Source of the DNA: Infirmifilum lucidum
GTDB taxonomy: Archaea; Thermoproteota; Thermoprotei; Thermofilales; Thermofilaceae
Assembly: GCF_014876775.1 (NCBI RefSeq)
Contig: NZ_CP062310.1
Span: 969,699 to 1,033,698 of the forward strand
Reading direction: 5' to 3'
Length of the DNA stretch: 64,000 nucleotides
A model generated the notes under the pieces. It was not told where the DNA came from. It saw only the letters and a list, made by a program, of their open reading frames with translations, and did not search any database. The first letter of the stretch is position 1. Every line of letters begins with the position of its first letter. Of this stretch, positions 38,171 to 46,208 are shown in pieces. A program made the position numbers and the translations under genes.

Positions 38171-38896
38171 ATGGGGTGGAATAGAATGCCACGTAGGTAT
38201 AGTTTACAGATAGCAATCGATGTTGTAGACGAGTCTCAAGCATTGAGAATTGCAGGCATTGTCGGGGATATCTGTCGTAATAGGTTGGTTGAATGTGACA
38301 GGCTAATAGTAGAGGCTGGAACCCCCCTAATTAAACTACTTGGCCTGACGATATTGCCGAAGCTCAAATTAGCATCTCCGGGTATACCGCTAGTAGCTGA
38401 CTTGAAAATAGCGGACGTCGGAAAACTCGAGGCGGGTCTGGCCTACGGTCTCCAGGCGGACAGCGTATCCGTCCTGGCTTTAGCTCCTAGGTCCACTTTG
38501 AAATCTGTCCTCGAGACAGGAATCGAGTACGGTAAAGGCGTTGTCGTGGACTTTATAGGCGTCTCAGATCTGAGGACGCGTGCAGAAGTCGTAGTGGGGC
38601 TCGTAAGAGAGGTGTCATTCCCAGAGGAAGACCTTGTATTCGAATTTCACCGCGGTATTGACGAGGAAAAAGGGAGGCCAGCAGAAGAGTTCTTCAGGGA
38701 GGTCGTGCACGTAGCAGAGTATGTCAGGAAAACTTTACCCAGATCTAAGATAGCCGTCGCGGGTGGGTTAACGCCGCAGTTAAAACAGGAAATTAGAGCA
38801 CTGCTGGAGGCCGATATATATGTCGTGGGGAGGTACATTACTTCGAGCCCTACAGTTGAACGTATACTAGAGTTCTTTAATGATCGGAATGACTAG
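38171..38896 (+). CDS. 3-hexulose-6-phosphate synthase-like protein (OMPDC superfamily)
   Basis: A 241-residue TIM-barrel of the orotidine-phosphate-decarboxylase suprafamily. The diagnostic motif LVADLKIADVGKLEAGLAYG (DxKxxDxG) and the phosphate-binding end IAVAGGLTPQ are intact. In archaea lacking the oxidative pentose pathway, hexulose-phosphate synthase run in reverse makes ribulose 5-phosphate from fructose 6-phosphate. That would feed the PRPP synthetase encoded 10 kb upstream. No phosphohexulose isomerase is adjacent. The start may be ATG 38171 or 38186. Confidence 0.75.
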   Translation: MGWNRMPRRYSLQIAIDVVDESQALRIAGIVGDICRNRLVECDRLIVEAGTPLIKLLGLTILPKLKLASPGIPLVADLKIADVGKLEAGLAYGLQADSVSVLALAPRSTLKSVLETGIEYGKGVVVDFIGVSDLRTRAEVVVGLVREVSFPEEDLVFEFHRGIDEEKGRPAEEFFREVVHVAEYVRKTLPRSKIAVAGGLTPQLKQEIRALLEADIYVVGRYITSSPTVERILEFFNDRND

Positions 38897-39679
38897 CTAG
38901 TCTTTGGTCGTATACTCGAAGTCTTCTCCGCCCCTATATATTTGCTGGAGATAGAAGTAAACTGCGTCTAAATTCTGGCTTCTCTTCGCGGAAACCATCA
39001 CTATTGGTACTAGGTCTAGGAAGTCTAGTACTAACCGCACGACACTCCTCGAGAATTGTACATCGTAGTCCCGCGGGAACCTTGCTATCTCGTTTTCAAG
39101 TATCTCTGGGCTTGAAATCCACGCTGATATTCTTTCTCTCTCGGCCTCAGAAAGCACGTCTATTTTATTCAGGAGAATAGTGAGCGGCAGTTTCAGACGG
39201 TAAAATACAGAGGCTGCGAGGAAGATCTGCGATACAAAGCTATATGGGTCTGTTGAAAGCGTGGCGTCTAGCAGGAATGCTGTAGCACACTTCCTATCAC
39301 TTTTACACAACGAACTAACAATGATGCCTCCACTTTGCCTAAACATGAAAAGCTCCATTTGGCCTGGCGTATCTAGCAGAACATACCCCTCCGGTGTACT
39401 GTCTATTCCCTTATCTATCGATGGTAGGTGCTCTATCGACATGTCAACCGCAGCAATGATAGCCCCATTAGGGCCAAGTCCGTATTCCTCTAGGACGTCT
39501 CTGATGAAAACGTGTTCTCTAATATCTACATCTGGAACGTACTCGAGATTCTCTACTGCAGGATCCAGGTTTACAGTGGAGACTGGCGCCTCTTGGCTCT
39601 GGAGCCAGTCGCGGAAGCTAGCTGTAAATGTTGATTTGCCCGACCCAGCGGGCCCGATTATGAAGACTAGCATGCGCAT
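38897..39679 (-). CDS. GPN-loop GTPase
   Basis: A 260-residue homologue of eukaryotic Gpn1-3/XAB1, which assist RNA polymerase assembly. G1 is GPAGSGKST near residue 9, the hallmark GPN insertion is GLGPNGA near 68, G3 is DTPGQMELF near 102 and G4 is NKID near 175. Its TAG stop directly abuts the TAG of the convergent gene (TAGCTAG). It is divergent from the TFE-beta gene, which also concerns RNA polymerase; a functional link is only suggestive. Confidence 0.92.
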   Translation of the reverse strand: MRMLVFIIGPAGSGKSTFTASFRDWLQSQEAPVSTVNLDPAVENLEYVPDVDIREHVFIRDVLEEYGLGPNGAIIAAVDMSIEHLPSIDKGIDSTPEGYVLLDTPGQMELFMFRQSGGIIVSSLCKSDRKCATAFLLDATLSTDPYSFVSQIFLAASVFYRLKLPLTILLNKIDVLSEAERERISAWISSPEILENEIARFPRDYDVQFSRSVVRLVLDFLDLVPIVMVSAKRSQNLDAVYFYLQQIYRGGEDFEYTTKD

Positions 39680-39753
39680 TCTCTCTCCATCTCTTTAGAC
39701 AGGCAAGTAATAAATTCAGGTTTTTCGTAATGAAGTGATAGGCGGAACGAGAA

Positions 39754-40167
39754 ATGGCGTCGAGGTCCAAGGCCTCACTAAGCGAGGAGAGCATCGAGAA
39801 ACTGGAGGAAACATCAGTGCAATTTGAACTGCTAGAGAGAAAAGTACTGGAGGCAGTGAAGGAATCCGGAGAGGCAGGAATACTACAGAAGGAGCTATGG
39901 AAGAGACTCAGCCTAGATAGTAGGAGGGGGCTTAGAATAATTCGTAAACTAGAAGAACAAGGGTTGATCCTGCGAGAGCAGGTCATCTTACATGGACGTA
40001 AAACATACATTGTTAGACCTGCCCTCAAGCTTAAAAAAGAAGTCATAATCCCAGACTTCCTCGACGAGGTTCCGTGCTTCTACTGCCCAAGTCTCGCGAA
40101 ATGTGCGAGCGGTGAAGTCGACTTCCATAACTGTCCGACCCTGAAGAGGTGGCTCGCTAATGAGTGA
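39754..40167 (+). CDS. TFE-beta / RPC34(RPC39)-like winged-helix protein with a cysteine cluster
   Basis: A 137-residue protein with a winged helix (about 30-90: LQKELWKRLSLDSRRGLRII and LEEQGLILREQVILHGRKTY) and a C-terminal cysteine cluster, Cys108, Cys111, Cys117 and Cys127, in CFYCPSLAKC and HNCPTLKRWL. That spacing matches the cubane 4Fe-4S motif of eukaryotic RPC39 and of crenarchaeal TFE-beta, the partner of TFE-alpha in promoter opening. It overlaps thpR by 8 bp. The assignment rests on motif recall and is strong but not searched. Confidence 0.85.
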   Translation: MASRSKASLSEESIEKLEETSVQFELLERKVLEAVKESGEAGILQKELWKRLSLDSRRGLRIIRKLEEQGLILREQVILHGRKTYIVRPALKLKKEVIIPDFLDEVPCFYCPSLAKCASGEVDFHNCPTLKRWLANE

Positions 40168-40726
40168 GCGCATACTGAGGGTCTTTGTAGCCGTAAAGGT
40201 AGACAGGCCTGAAGTAGTAGCGAAGATTAAGGTTTTCCAGGAGGAACTAGAAAGGGCTGGATTAAAGGCTAAGTTCGTAGAGGCCGAAAACCTGCACATA
40301 ACCTTACAATTCATAGGAGAAATACCACAGGAGAAGGTTCAAAGCATTAAGGTTAAACTGCGTGAAGTGAGGGCTAGCCCATTCGTGATGGAGCTAGAGG
40401 GTGTTGGGGCTTTTCCAAGCCTCAAGAATCCTAGGGTTGTCTGGATCGGCGTGAAGAGGGGTGCAGAGGAGCTGTCTCAGCTCGCCCACAAAGTCTCCCA
40501 GGCTATACTCGCGACAGGAGTTAGAGTTGAGCGAGAAGAGTTTATACCGCATCTAACAATTGCGCGGGTAAAAGCCCCGCTTAACGGCGAAGCCAGGAGA
40601 ATAATTGAAGGGAATTCCGCGACACTGTTCGGCGAGCAGGATGTGACGAGATTCTACCTAGTAAAGAGCACTCTCACGCCCCGAGGATCTATATACACAG
40701 ATCTTGCCGTGTACCAGTTAACATAG
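40160..40726 (+). CDS. thpR: RNA 2',3'-cyclic phosphodiesterase (2H family)
   Basis: A 188-residue LigT-like enzyme that hydrolyses 2',3'-cyclic phosphates to 2'-phosphates on RNA. The two catalytic HxTx motifs are HITL in ENLHITLQFIGEI near residue 47 and HLTI in FIPHLTIARVK near 134. It overlaps the TFE-beta gene by 8 bp and ends 2 bp before the CCA-adding enzyme, placing it with RNA 3'-end metabolism. Confidence 0.93.
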   Translation: MSERILRVFVAVKVDRPEVVAKIKVFQEELERAGLKAKFVEAENLHITLQFIGEIPQEKVQSIKVKLREVRASPFVMELEGVGAFPSLKNPRVVWIGVKRGAEELSQLAHKVSQAILATGVRVEREEFIPHLTIARVKAPLNGEARRIIEGNSATLFGEQDVTRFYLVKSTLTPRGSIYTDLAVYQLT

Positions 40727-40728
40727 GT

Positions 40729-42135
40729 GTGCTACCTCTAATGACTAGCGCAGGGTGCGTAGAGGGCAACTATCCTGAATGCCTTTTAAAGTACTTCTCA
40801 AGACTCGAACCCTCTGAGGAGCAGAGAGAAAAAATCTCAAAAGTTGCAGACCAGGCTATTGGGACTCTACATAAGATAATCGAGTCAAGGGAGCTTCAAA
40901 ATATAATTCATGAGGTTTCGATACATGGATCCTTTGCCAGGGACACGTGGTTACCCGAGGACGTAGATATCGACATATTTATCTTGTTCGACGAGAGAGT
41001 AGGCGTTGAAGATCTACGCAAAATCACCGAGGCTCTAAGCGCCCAGCTCGCGGATAGGCTCGGAGCAGAGCTCGAGACACGCTTTGCCGCTCATCCCTAT
41101 TTCGTAGTTAAATACCGGGGAGTAGAACTCGAGTTAGTACCAGCTTACAAGGTAGAAAAGCCGGAAGAGATGAAGTCTGCAGTGGATAGAACACCCTTCC
41201 ACACGGACTATGTTGTCTCCCAACTGCGGAAGAATCCAGGCCTCAAGAGGGATATCCGCATATTTAAGGCCCTACTCCGCCGCCTCAATATCTACGGCGC
41301 TGAGGCAGAGGTTAAGGGATTCTCCGGCTACCTCTCAGAAGTCCTTATCATACACTTTGGAGGCCTCACCCCCCTCTTACGGGCTGTTGCTAAGTGGGTT
41401 CCGTGGAGAGTCGTTATCCCGGAAAGCGCGCAGAAGCTACGAGGCTCTGCGCCCCTAGTTGTACTCGACCCCGTTGATCCACGCCGTAATGCCGCGGCGG
41501 CAGTAGGAGTAGAGCAACTCTCGAAGCTTATAGCATTCGCAAACACATTCACATATAAGCCGGAAATTCTCTGCTGTATTTTAGAAGACTTGGAAGAAGA
41601 AGTAGAATATACTCCAGACGGAGATACCCTTATCTTACGATTAAGGGATCACCCTCCTCTCGTCCAGGATGCGCTAGCTGGGAAGATTAGCAGGGTACTT
41701 GACTCCGTTACGAATACGTTACAAAGGTACAATTTTAAAGTGTTGAGGAAACTCTACCTCAAATTGGAAGATGAACATCTATTAGTTTTCCAGCTCGAGG
41801 CACTCGAGCTCCCAATTTACGAGAAGAAAATAGGCCCACCCGTCTGGCATAAGAACATTATAAATTTCCTCAGTAAGTGGGCATCGAATCTGCCAGCCCC
41901 TTTCGTTGAGGGCGACAGAGCAGTAGTTGTGGCGCCTAGAAAAATTCGCAGGGCAATTGACACAGTAAAAGAGGTGTTGAGGGTCTATAGGGGGTTTGAG
42001 TGGGAAATACATGACGCCCCCTCCTTCCTAGAGGGGCTTGCACAGGATAAGAAGTACATGCTACTCAAGGCATTAGCGGGGTACGAGCCTTGGATTATAT
42101 GTTTGAGGAGATGTTTAGGTGGCTCCCCGTCATAG
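40729..42135 (+). CDS. cca: CCA-adding enzyme, archaeal class I
   Basis: Adds or repairs the 3' CCA of tRNA, essential here because the tRNA genes in this window do not encode CCA. The 468-residue protein has the class I nucleotidyltransferase signature GSFARDTWLPEDVDIDIF, with catalytic carboxylates in DIDIF, then LELVPAYKV carrying the third carboxylate region, the PFHTDYV segment and the archaeal C-terminal domains. It starts at GTG 40729 or ATG 40741. Its end overlaps the kinase-like gene. Confidence 0.95.
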   Translation: MLPLMTSAGCVEGNYPECLLKYFSRLEPSEEQREKISKVADQAIGTLHKIIESRELQNIIHEVSIHGSFARDTWLPEDVDIDIFILFDERVGVEDLRKITEALSAQLADRLGAELETRFAAHPYFVVKYRGVELELVPAYKVEKPEEMKSAVDRTPFHTDYVVSQLRKNPGLKRDIRIFKALLRRLNIYGAEAEVKGFSGYLSEVLIIHFGGLTPLLRAVAKWVPWRVVIPESAQKLRGSAPLVVLDPVDPRRNAAAAVGVEQLSKLIAFANTFTYKPEILCCILEDLEEEVEYTPDGDTLILRLRDHPPLVQDALAGKISRVLDSVTNTLQRYNFKVLRKLYLKLEDEHLLVFQLEALELPIYEKKIGPPVWHKNIINFLSKWASNLPAPFVEGDRAVVVAPRKIRRAIDTVKEVLRVYRGFEWEIHDAPSFLEGLAQDKKYMLLKALAGYEPWIICLRRCLGGSPS

Positions 42136-42830
42136 CATATCCTTCCTTTGACAGGAACGCCTTCGCTAGGAGGGTCACGGAGGCGCTATTACTGGGCATT
42201 AGACGCTTTCTAGAGGAGGGCCGTGTAGACATACATGGCAGGAGAGTGTTAGGCAAGGGCACAGTGGGTATTGTCGCGAAAGCGGTCTTTGCAGGAGGCC
42301 TTCAAGTCGCTGTGAAAATACGGAGAGTAGATGCCTCACGTGAAACTCTGTTGAACGAGGCACGCGTACTGAGCCTCGTTAACAGCCACAATATTGGCCC
42401 CCGTCTGAGGGCTTATTCTAGGAACTTCCTCGTGTGGGATTATGTAGATGGAATGTCCCTAGAAGAATGGGCAAGGCTTTCCTCTCGAGAGGAGTTAGAG
42501 AAAACACTCCGGCTCGTTCTAGAGCAGCTATGGATACTTGATATACTTGGTGTGGCCCACAACGAGCTCTCGAGATTTAAAGACCACGTGCTTGTTAGGA
42601 AGGACGGGGTTCCAGTCATACTTGACTTCGAGTCTGCGTCGAGGGGGAGGTCTCGCTCTAATATTCCGCAATTCCTTAGCTTTCTCCTTAACGAGATGTC
42701 TGCGACGTCGAGGCTTATTATCGATAAACTATCCCTCAACCCAGAGCGCGAGAGAATAATATCAACTCTAAGGATGTACAAGAGAGGAGAGGCAGGGATT
42801 GATGAAGTGCTGGGCATTCTTGGTCTCTGA
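42099..42830 (+). CDS. Predicted Ser/Thr kinase-like protein, COG2112-like
   Basis: About 244 residues with a minimal kinase fold. The nucleotide loop is VLGKGTVGIVAKAV, the lysine is in LQVAVKIRR, the hinge is FLVWDYVDG, the catalytic loop is AHNELSRFKDHVLV and the metal-binding segment is VILDFESAS. The catalytic HRDL is thus HNEL and DFG is DFE, which is usual in this archaeal kinase-like family. Activity is unproven. It overlaps the cca end by 37 bp; a TTG start at 42090 is also in frame. Confidence 0.8.
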   Translation: MFEEMFRWLPVIAYPSFDRNAFARRVTEALLLGIRRFLEEGRVDIHGRRVLGKGTVGIVAKAVFAGGLQVAVKIRRVDASRETLLNEARVLSLVNSHNIGPRLRAYSRNFLVWDYVDGMSLEEWARLSSREELEKTLRLVLEQLWILDILGVAHNELSRFKDHVLVRKDGVPVILDFESASRGRSRSNIPQFLSFLLNEMSATSRLIIDKLSLNPERERIISTLRMYKRGEAGIDEVLGILGL

Positions 42831-42844
42831 TCTTTAGCCCCTGG

Positions 42845-43309
42845 CTACTTTACTGTCTCTATCACAACGTAGGTTCTGGTCTCACGTACGCCATCAAGCG
42901 TATTAATCTTGTTTAGAATATCGTCCAGTATTGACTGCGAGACGTGGACGATGACATCAATTTCTCCCGTAACCCTATAGACCTTCTCAACGGGTAGGTC
43001 ACGAAGAGCAGAGTAAATTTGTAACCTTTTTGTAGGCTCTATCTTTAAGGTGATTATAGCCTCCCCGCTCTGCTTTCCGAGTACTTGCAGTGATTTATCC
43101 GTTAAGTCTAGGAACCCTCTTCCCGTTCGCAGGAATCCGAGTTCCCGCAATTTCTTTAGATGTGCGTTTAAAGCCTGCCTAGATATGCCAAGGTCTTTTG
43201 CAATCCTGTTCTGCGTCTCCGTTACTGTGAATACCCTCAGAGGCTTGCTCTTTTTGAACAGATACTTCAACAACTCAATCTGTTTCTCGGTTAGTATTTT
43301 TGAACTCAC
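42845..43309 (-). CDS. Lrp/AsnC-family transcriptional regulator
   Basis: 154 residues: an N-terminal helix-turn-helix (RIAKDLGISRQALNAHLKKL, about 34-53) with a wing, then an alpha/beta RAM-like ligand domain (KVYRVTGEIDVIVHVSQ, ILDDILNKINTLDGVRETRT), as in Lrp regulators. The GTG start is at 43309. An inverted repeat TGTAAAA-N17-TTTTACA lies 18-48 bp upstream and overlaps its TATA region, a typical layout for Lrp autoregulation. Confidence 0.85.
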   Translation of the reverse strand: MSSKILTEKQIELLKYLFKKSKPLRVFTVTETQNRIAKDLGISRQALNAHLKKLRELGFLRTGRGFLDLTDKSLQVLGKQSGEAIITLKIEPTKRLQIYSALRDLPVEKVYRVTGEIDVIVHVSQSILDDILNKINTLDGVRETRTYVVIETVK

Positions 43310-43326
43310 ACTGAATAAAAGACAAA

Positions 43327-43357
43327 TGTAAAATATATCCTTTTCATCGCTTTTACA
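43327..43357 (-). promoter_or_regulatory. Inverted repeat, candidate Lrp autoregulatory operator
   Basis: TGTAAAA at 43327-43333 and TTTTACA at 43351-43357 form a perfect 7-bp inverted repeat with half-site centres 24 bp apart. The proximal half overlaps the TATA-like GATATATTTTAC of the lrp gene, so protein bound here would interfere with initiation. Binding by the adjacent regulator is inference. Confidence 0.5.
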
Positions 43358-43504
43358 AACATACTCTGGCTTAAAAGGCCTGTCTTTACACAGGCATTTC
43401 CTTGGCTATGCTTTGCATTTAATGGGGCAGACGAGGGATGAGCCCGATCCGGCTTAGCCTCCTTGCAAATAGTTTTTTATCTGTGAATCTCTTTCCTTAA
43501 TGCT

Positions 43505-43990
43505 GTGAGTATAACTGTACCGTTTGTCCCAAGTCCGGTAGAAGTCATAAAGAGAGCTTTCCAAATCGCCGAGCTTAAGCCCGGCGAACTTGTCTTGGAT
43601 CCCGGCTGTGGAGATGGGCGCTCGTTGGTTATAGCCACAAAGGAATTTGGTGCAAGAGGAGTAGGCATAGAGATAAGGAAAGATCTCCTAGAGACTGCCA
43701 TGAGGAACATCGTGGCTGCCGGAGTGCAGGACAAGGTGCTACTAATACACGGTAGCTTCTATGATGTGAGTTTTCCTCCGGCGGATGTAGTTTTCCTGTA
43801 CTTGTTGACTTCTGTCAACGAGCGTCTTAGACCAAAACTTGAGCGGGAGCTCAAGCCGACAACGCGCGTTGTTTCCCATGATTTCGAGGTGACCGGGTGG
43901 AAGCCTGTCAAGAGTGTCACGGTAGAGGAGGGCGGGAGGACGCATAAAATCTATTATTATATTGTCGGAGAAAGTAAGAGGGGGGTGTAG
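43505..43990 (+). CDS. SAM-dependent methyltransferase, aKMT-like protein lysine methyltransferase
   Basis: 161 residues, Rossmann-type. The opening VPFVPSPVEVIKRAFQIAEL, SAM motif LVLDPGCGDGRSL near 30-42, acidic GVGIEIRKDL and the end VNERLRPKLERELKPTTRVV, SHDFEV match the Dot1-like aKMT that methylates chromatin and other proteins in Sulfolobus. Substrate specificity is inferred. The GTG start at 43505 follows TATA-like TTTTTTATC near 43471. RpoL starts one base after its stop. Confidence 0.8.
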   Translation: MSITVPFVPSPVEVIKRAFQIAELKPGELVLDPGCGDGRSLVIATKEFGARGVGIEIRKDLLETAMRNIVAAGVQDKVLLIHGSFYDVSFPPADVVFLYLLTSVNERLRPKLERELKPTTRVVSHDFEVTGWKPVKSVTVEEGGRTHKIYYYIVGESKRGV

Positions 43991-43991
43991 T

Positions 43992-44279
43992 ATGCCAGAA
44001 GAAGTCACGGTCGTCGTCGAGAGCTTGTCTAAGGATCTACTCGAGGTCAAAATCTCGGGCGAGGGGCACACGCTTCTCAACATGCTCGTAGATGAGTTAA
44101 ACAAGAACCCTCACGTTATGGCGAGTTACAGGGTAGACCATCCCCTGCTTGGAGTAGCACACCTACTAATCAGTACTGACGGTACGGTTACACCCCTAGA
44201 AGCGCTTCGTGCCGCTACAGACTCCCTTAGGAACAAACTCGCGGCTCTACGTGAACAGCTACGAGCCCAAGTGAGCTAA
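43992..44279 (+). CDS. rpoL: RNA polymerase subunit L (Rpo11)
   Basis: Small subunit that dimerises with RpoD to form the alpha-like assembly platform. The start is placed at ATG 43992, preceded by GGGGGTG; an upstream in-frame extension lies inside the methyltransferase gene and does not resemble RpoL. Conserved core: EGHTLLNMLVDELNKNPHV, ASYRVDHPLLGVAHLLI, then the C-terminal helix. About 95 residues is normal. Confidence 0.93.
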   Translation: MPEEVTVVVESLSKDLLEVKISGEGHTLLNMLVDELNKNPHVMASYRVDHPLLGVAHLLISTDGTVTPLEALRAATDSLRNKLAALREQLRAQVS

Positions 44280-44326
44280 CAAAGGTACTGGCTAGCAAGG
44301 AGCTCGCCCGTCTCGGCGACGCCTTA

Positions 44327-44629
44327 GTGAACTTTGTAGTCTCTGCTGCTTTATCTCTGGCGTCGGGGAGAGCCCAGGGAGAAAAAGTTCCGCGCCAGAC
44401 TCTTAGGGAGGCCTATAGGCTTTCAAAACTGTCTACGACTGCCTTGCCATACCATTGTGATCCGGCAGAGAGCGTAGAAGCGCTTTTAGGCTACGCTTGG
44501 ATTAGAAAGTGCCTCTCTAGCGAGTTTGCAGTGGAACTCATTTATAACCGGCTGTCCAAGGGAGATGCTTTGGAAAAAGCTTTGGCATTTCTCGTAGACT
44601 ACGTCCTAAACAGCTGTTTGAGAGGCTGA
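44327..44629 (+). CDS. RNase III-like domain protein (crenarchaeal), start uncertain
   Basis: The visible 100 residues match the helical RNase III-like proteins of Crenarchaeota ([31 protein letters not shown]). Read upstream of GTG 44327, the frame remains open to 44255 and encodes [12 protein letters not shown], the expected signature (compare LGDA in RNase III), but it contains no ATG, GTG or TTG. The true product therefore probably starts earlier, perhaps at CTG 44288 after AAAGGT, or the gene has lost its start. RNase activity is unproven, since acidic residues of the second motif are not obvious. Confidence 0.65.
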   Translation: MNFVVSAALSLASGRAQGEKVPRQTLREAYRLSKLSTTALPYHCDPAESVEALLGYAWIRKCLSSEFAVELIYNRLSKGDALEKALAFLVDYVLNSCLRG

Positions 44630-44864
44630 GGCATACAAGACCCTACGTTTGTAGTTCCTAAAGTTCCGCCTCCGTGGGGTGAGGTTTTTCTTAGGCTTTG
44701 GAGGGATTTTCGGGGTAGCATTTCTAACTTTCCCAGCCTTTGTAAGGCTACCGTGGGACGGCATACGTCAAACCCTAGGTGATATCCCGCACCACAAGGT
44801 ATATAAATGTTTTTCTCAACCCTAAGCCTTTTTATTCTTGCGTCTCCATTAGAAGCGGGTAGCC

Positions 44865-46208
44865 ATGGAGAGTGGGTACAGCCAGAAGTTGAGAGACCTG
44901 CTCGCTAGCTCCGGCGTGGGCATTTTTGATATGGTGCTAGTACGATTGAGAGACGGAGTGATGCTGAGAGGTATAATCCTGCCACGCCCACAGGTGGGGG
45001 ATCAAGGCTCTCTTGTTCTTAAGCTTGACAACGGATATAATGTCGGCATAGCGGCTGAGCGTATACTCGAGATAAAATTACTTGAGAAGGGCGCCAGGGC
45101 ACAACCCCTAACAGAGAAAACCCACAGCTTAAGGGCTTCTGGGGAGAGCGTGTACTTTATAGGAACTGGTGGTACTATAGCTTCAAGGGTCGATTACGTT
45201 ACAGGTGCTGTCTACCCCTATTTCTCCGCAGAGGAGCTATACTCGATGATCCCGGAACTGGAGGATATTGCCGTCGTAACGAGCGAAACTCTCTTCAACA
45301 TCTTCAGCGAAGATATGACCCCGCAGCACTGGTCCACGATAGCCAGGAAAATAGGAGAAGTGTACAAGCTGAAAGCCCCGTCTGGGATAGTTGTCGCGCA
45401 CGGGACTGACACAATGCACTACTCGGCGTCTGCTATAGCATTCGCTGTGCACCAGGCACCAGGTTCAATCGTCTTCACGGGCGCTCAGAGGTCGTCAGAT
45501 AGGCCCTCGAGCGACTCTGCCCTTAACGTCGTCGGGGCAGCTCTTACAGCGGTTAAGGCTCCTTTCGCGGAGTCGGTCATAGCAATGCACGGGTCTGTGA
45601 ACGACGACATACTTCTTGTTCACCGCGGCGTCAGGGCGAGAAAAATGCATACAAGTAGGAGGGACGCTTTTATGAGCATAAATAGCTTGCCTCTAGCCAG
45701 GGTAGATCCTTTTACTAGAGAGGTGAAGATGCTACAAAGCGAGTACAAGACTCGTTCTGACTCGGTAGAAATTTACCCCGACTTCAGTCCTAAAGTAGCG
45801 TTGGTGAAATTTTATCCCGGAATGGATCCCTCACTTCTCGAATTTTATCGAGAGAAAGGCTACACTGGATTAGTAATCGAGGGGACGGGGCTCGGGCATA
45901 TAAACAGTAATCTTGTACCTACAATAGGTTCCTTGGTTAGAGACGGGATAATAGTCGTAATTTCGTCCCAATGCCTCTGGGGCTCGGTGAATTTAAATGT
46001 CTATAGGACAGGAGTCGAGCTCCTAAAGGCCGGCGCAATCCCTGCTGGGAACATGTTGCCCGAAGTTGCGTACGTCAAGCTGAGCTGGGTTCTCGGACAA
46101 ACAAGTGACATTGAGGAAGCTCAGAAACTTTTCAAGACTAATATTGCCTATGAACTCTCTGAGAGAGATGAGTATAGACACTACCCGGGAGCTATGGGGT
46201 GGTGGTAG
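44865..46208 (+). CDS. gatD: Glu-tRNA(Gln) amidotransferase subunit D
   Basis: Asparaginase-like subunit that frees ammonia from an amide donor for conversion of Glu-tRNA(Gln) to Gln-tRNA(Gln). A beta-barrel N-terminal domain (about 15-75) precedes the asparaginase domain with the nucleophile motif FIGTGGTIAS near 98, the second threonine/aspartate motif VAHGTDTMHYSA near 178, and GAQRSSDRPSSD. TATA-like elements lie at about 44800 and 44825. It overlaps gatE by 10 bp. Confidence 0.97.
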   Translation: MESGYSQKLRDLLASSGVGIFDMVLVRLRDGVMLRGIILPRPQVGDQGSLVLKLDNGYNVGIAAERILEIKLLEKGARAQPLTEKTHSLRASGESVYFIGTGGTIASRVDYVTGAVYPYFSAEELYSMIPELEDIAVVTSETLFNIFSEDMTPQHWSTIARKIGEVYKLKAPSGIVVAHGTDTMHYSASAIAFAVHQAPGSIVFTGAQRSSDRPSSDSALNVVGAALTAVKAPFAESVIAMHGSVNDDILLVHRGVRARKMHTSRRDAFMSINSLPLARVDPFTREVKMLQSEYKTRSDSVEIYPDFSPKVALVKFYPGMDPSLLEFYREKGYTGLVIEGTGLGHINSNLVPTIGSLVRDGIIVVISSQCLWGSVNLNVYRTGVELLKAGAIPAGNMLPEVAYVKLSWVLGQTSDIEEAQKLFKTNIAYELSERDEYRHYPGAMGWW

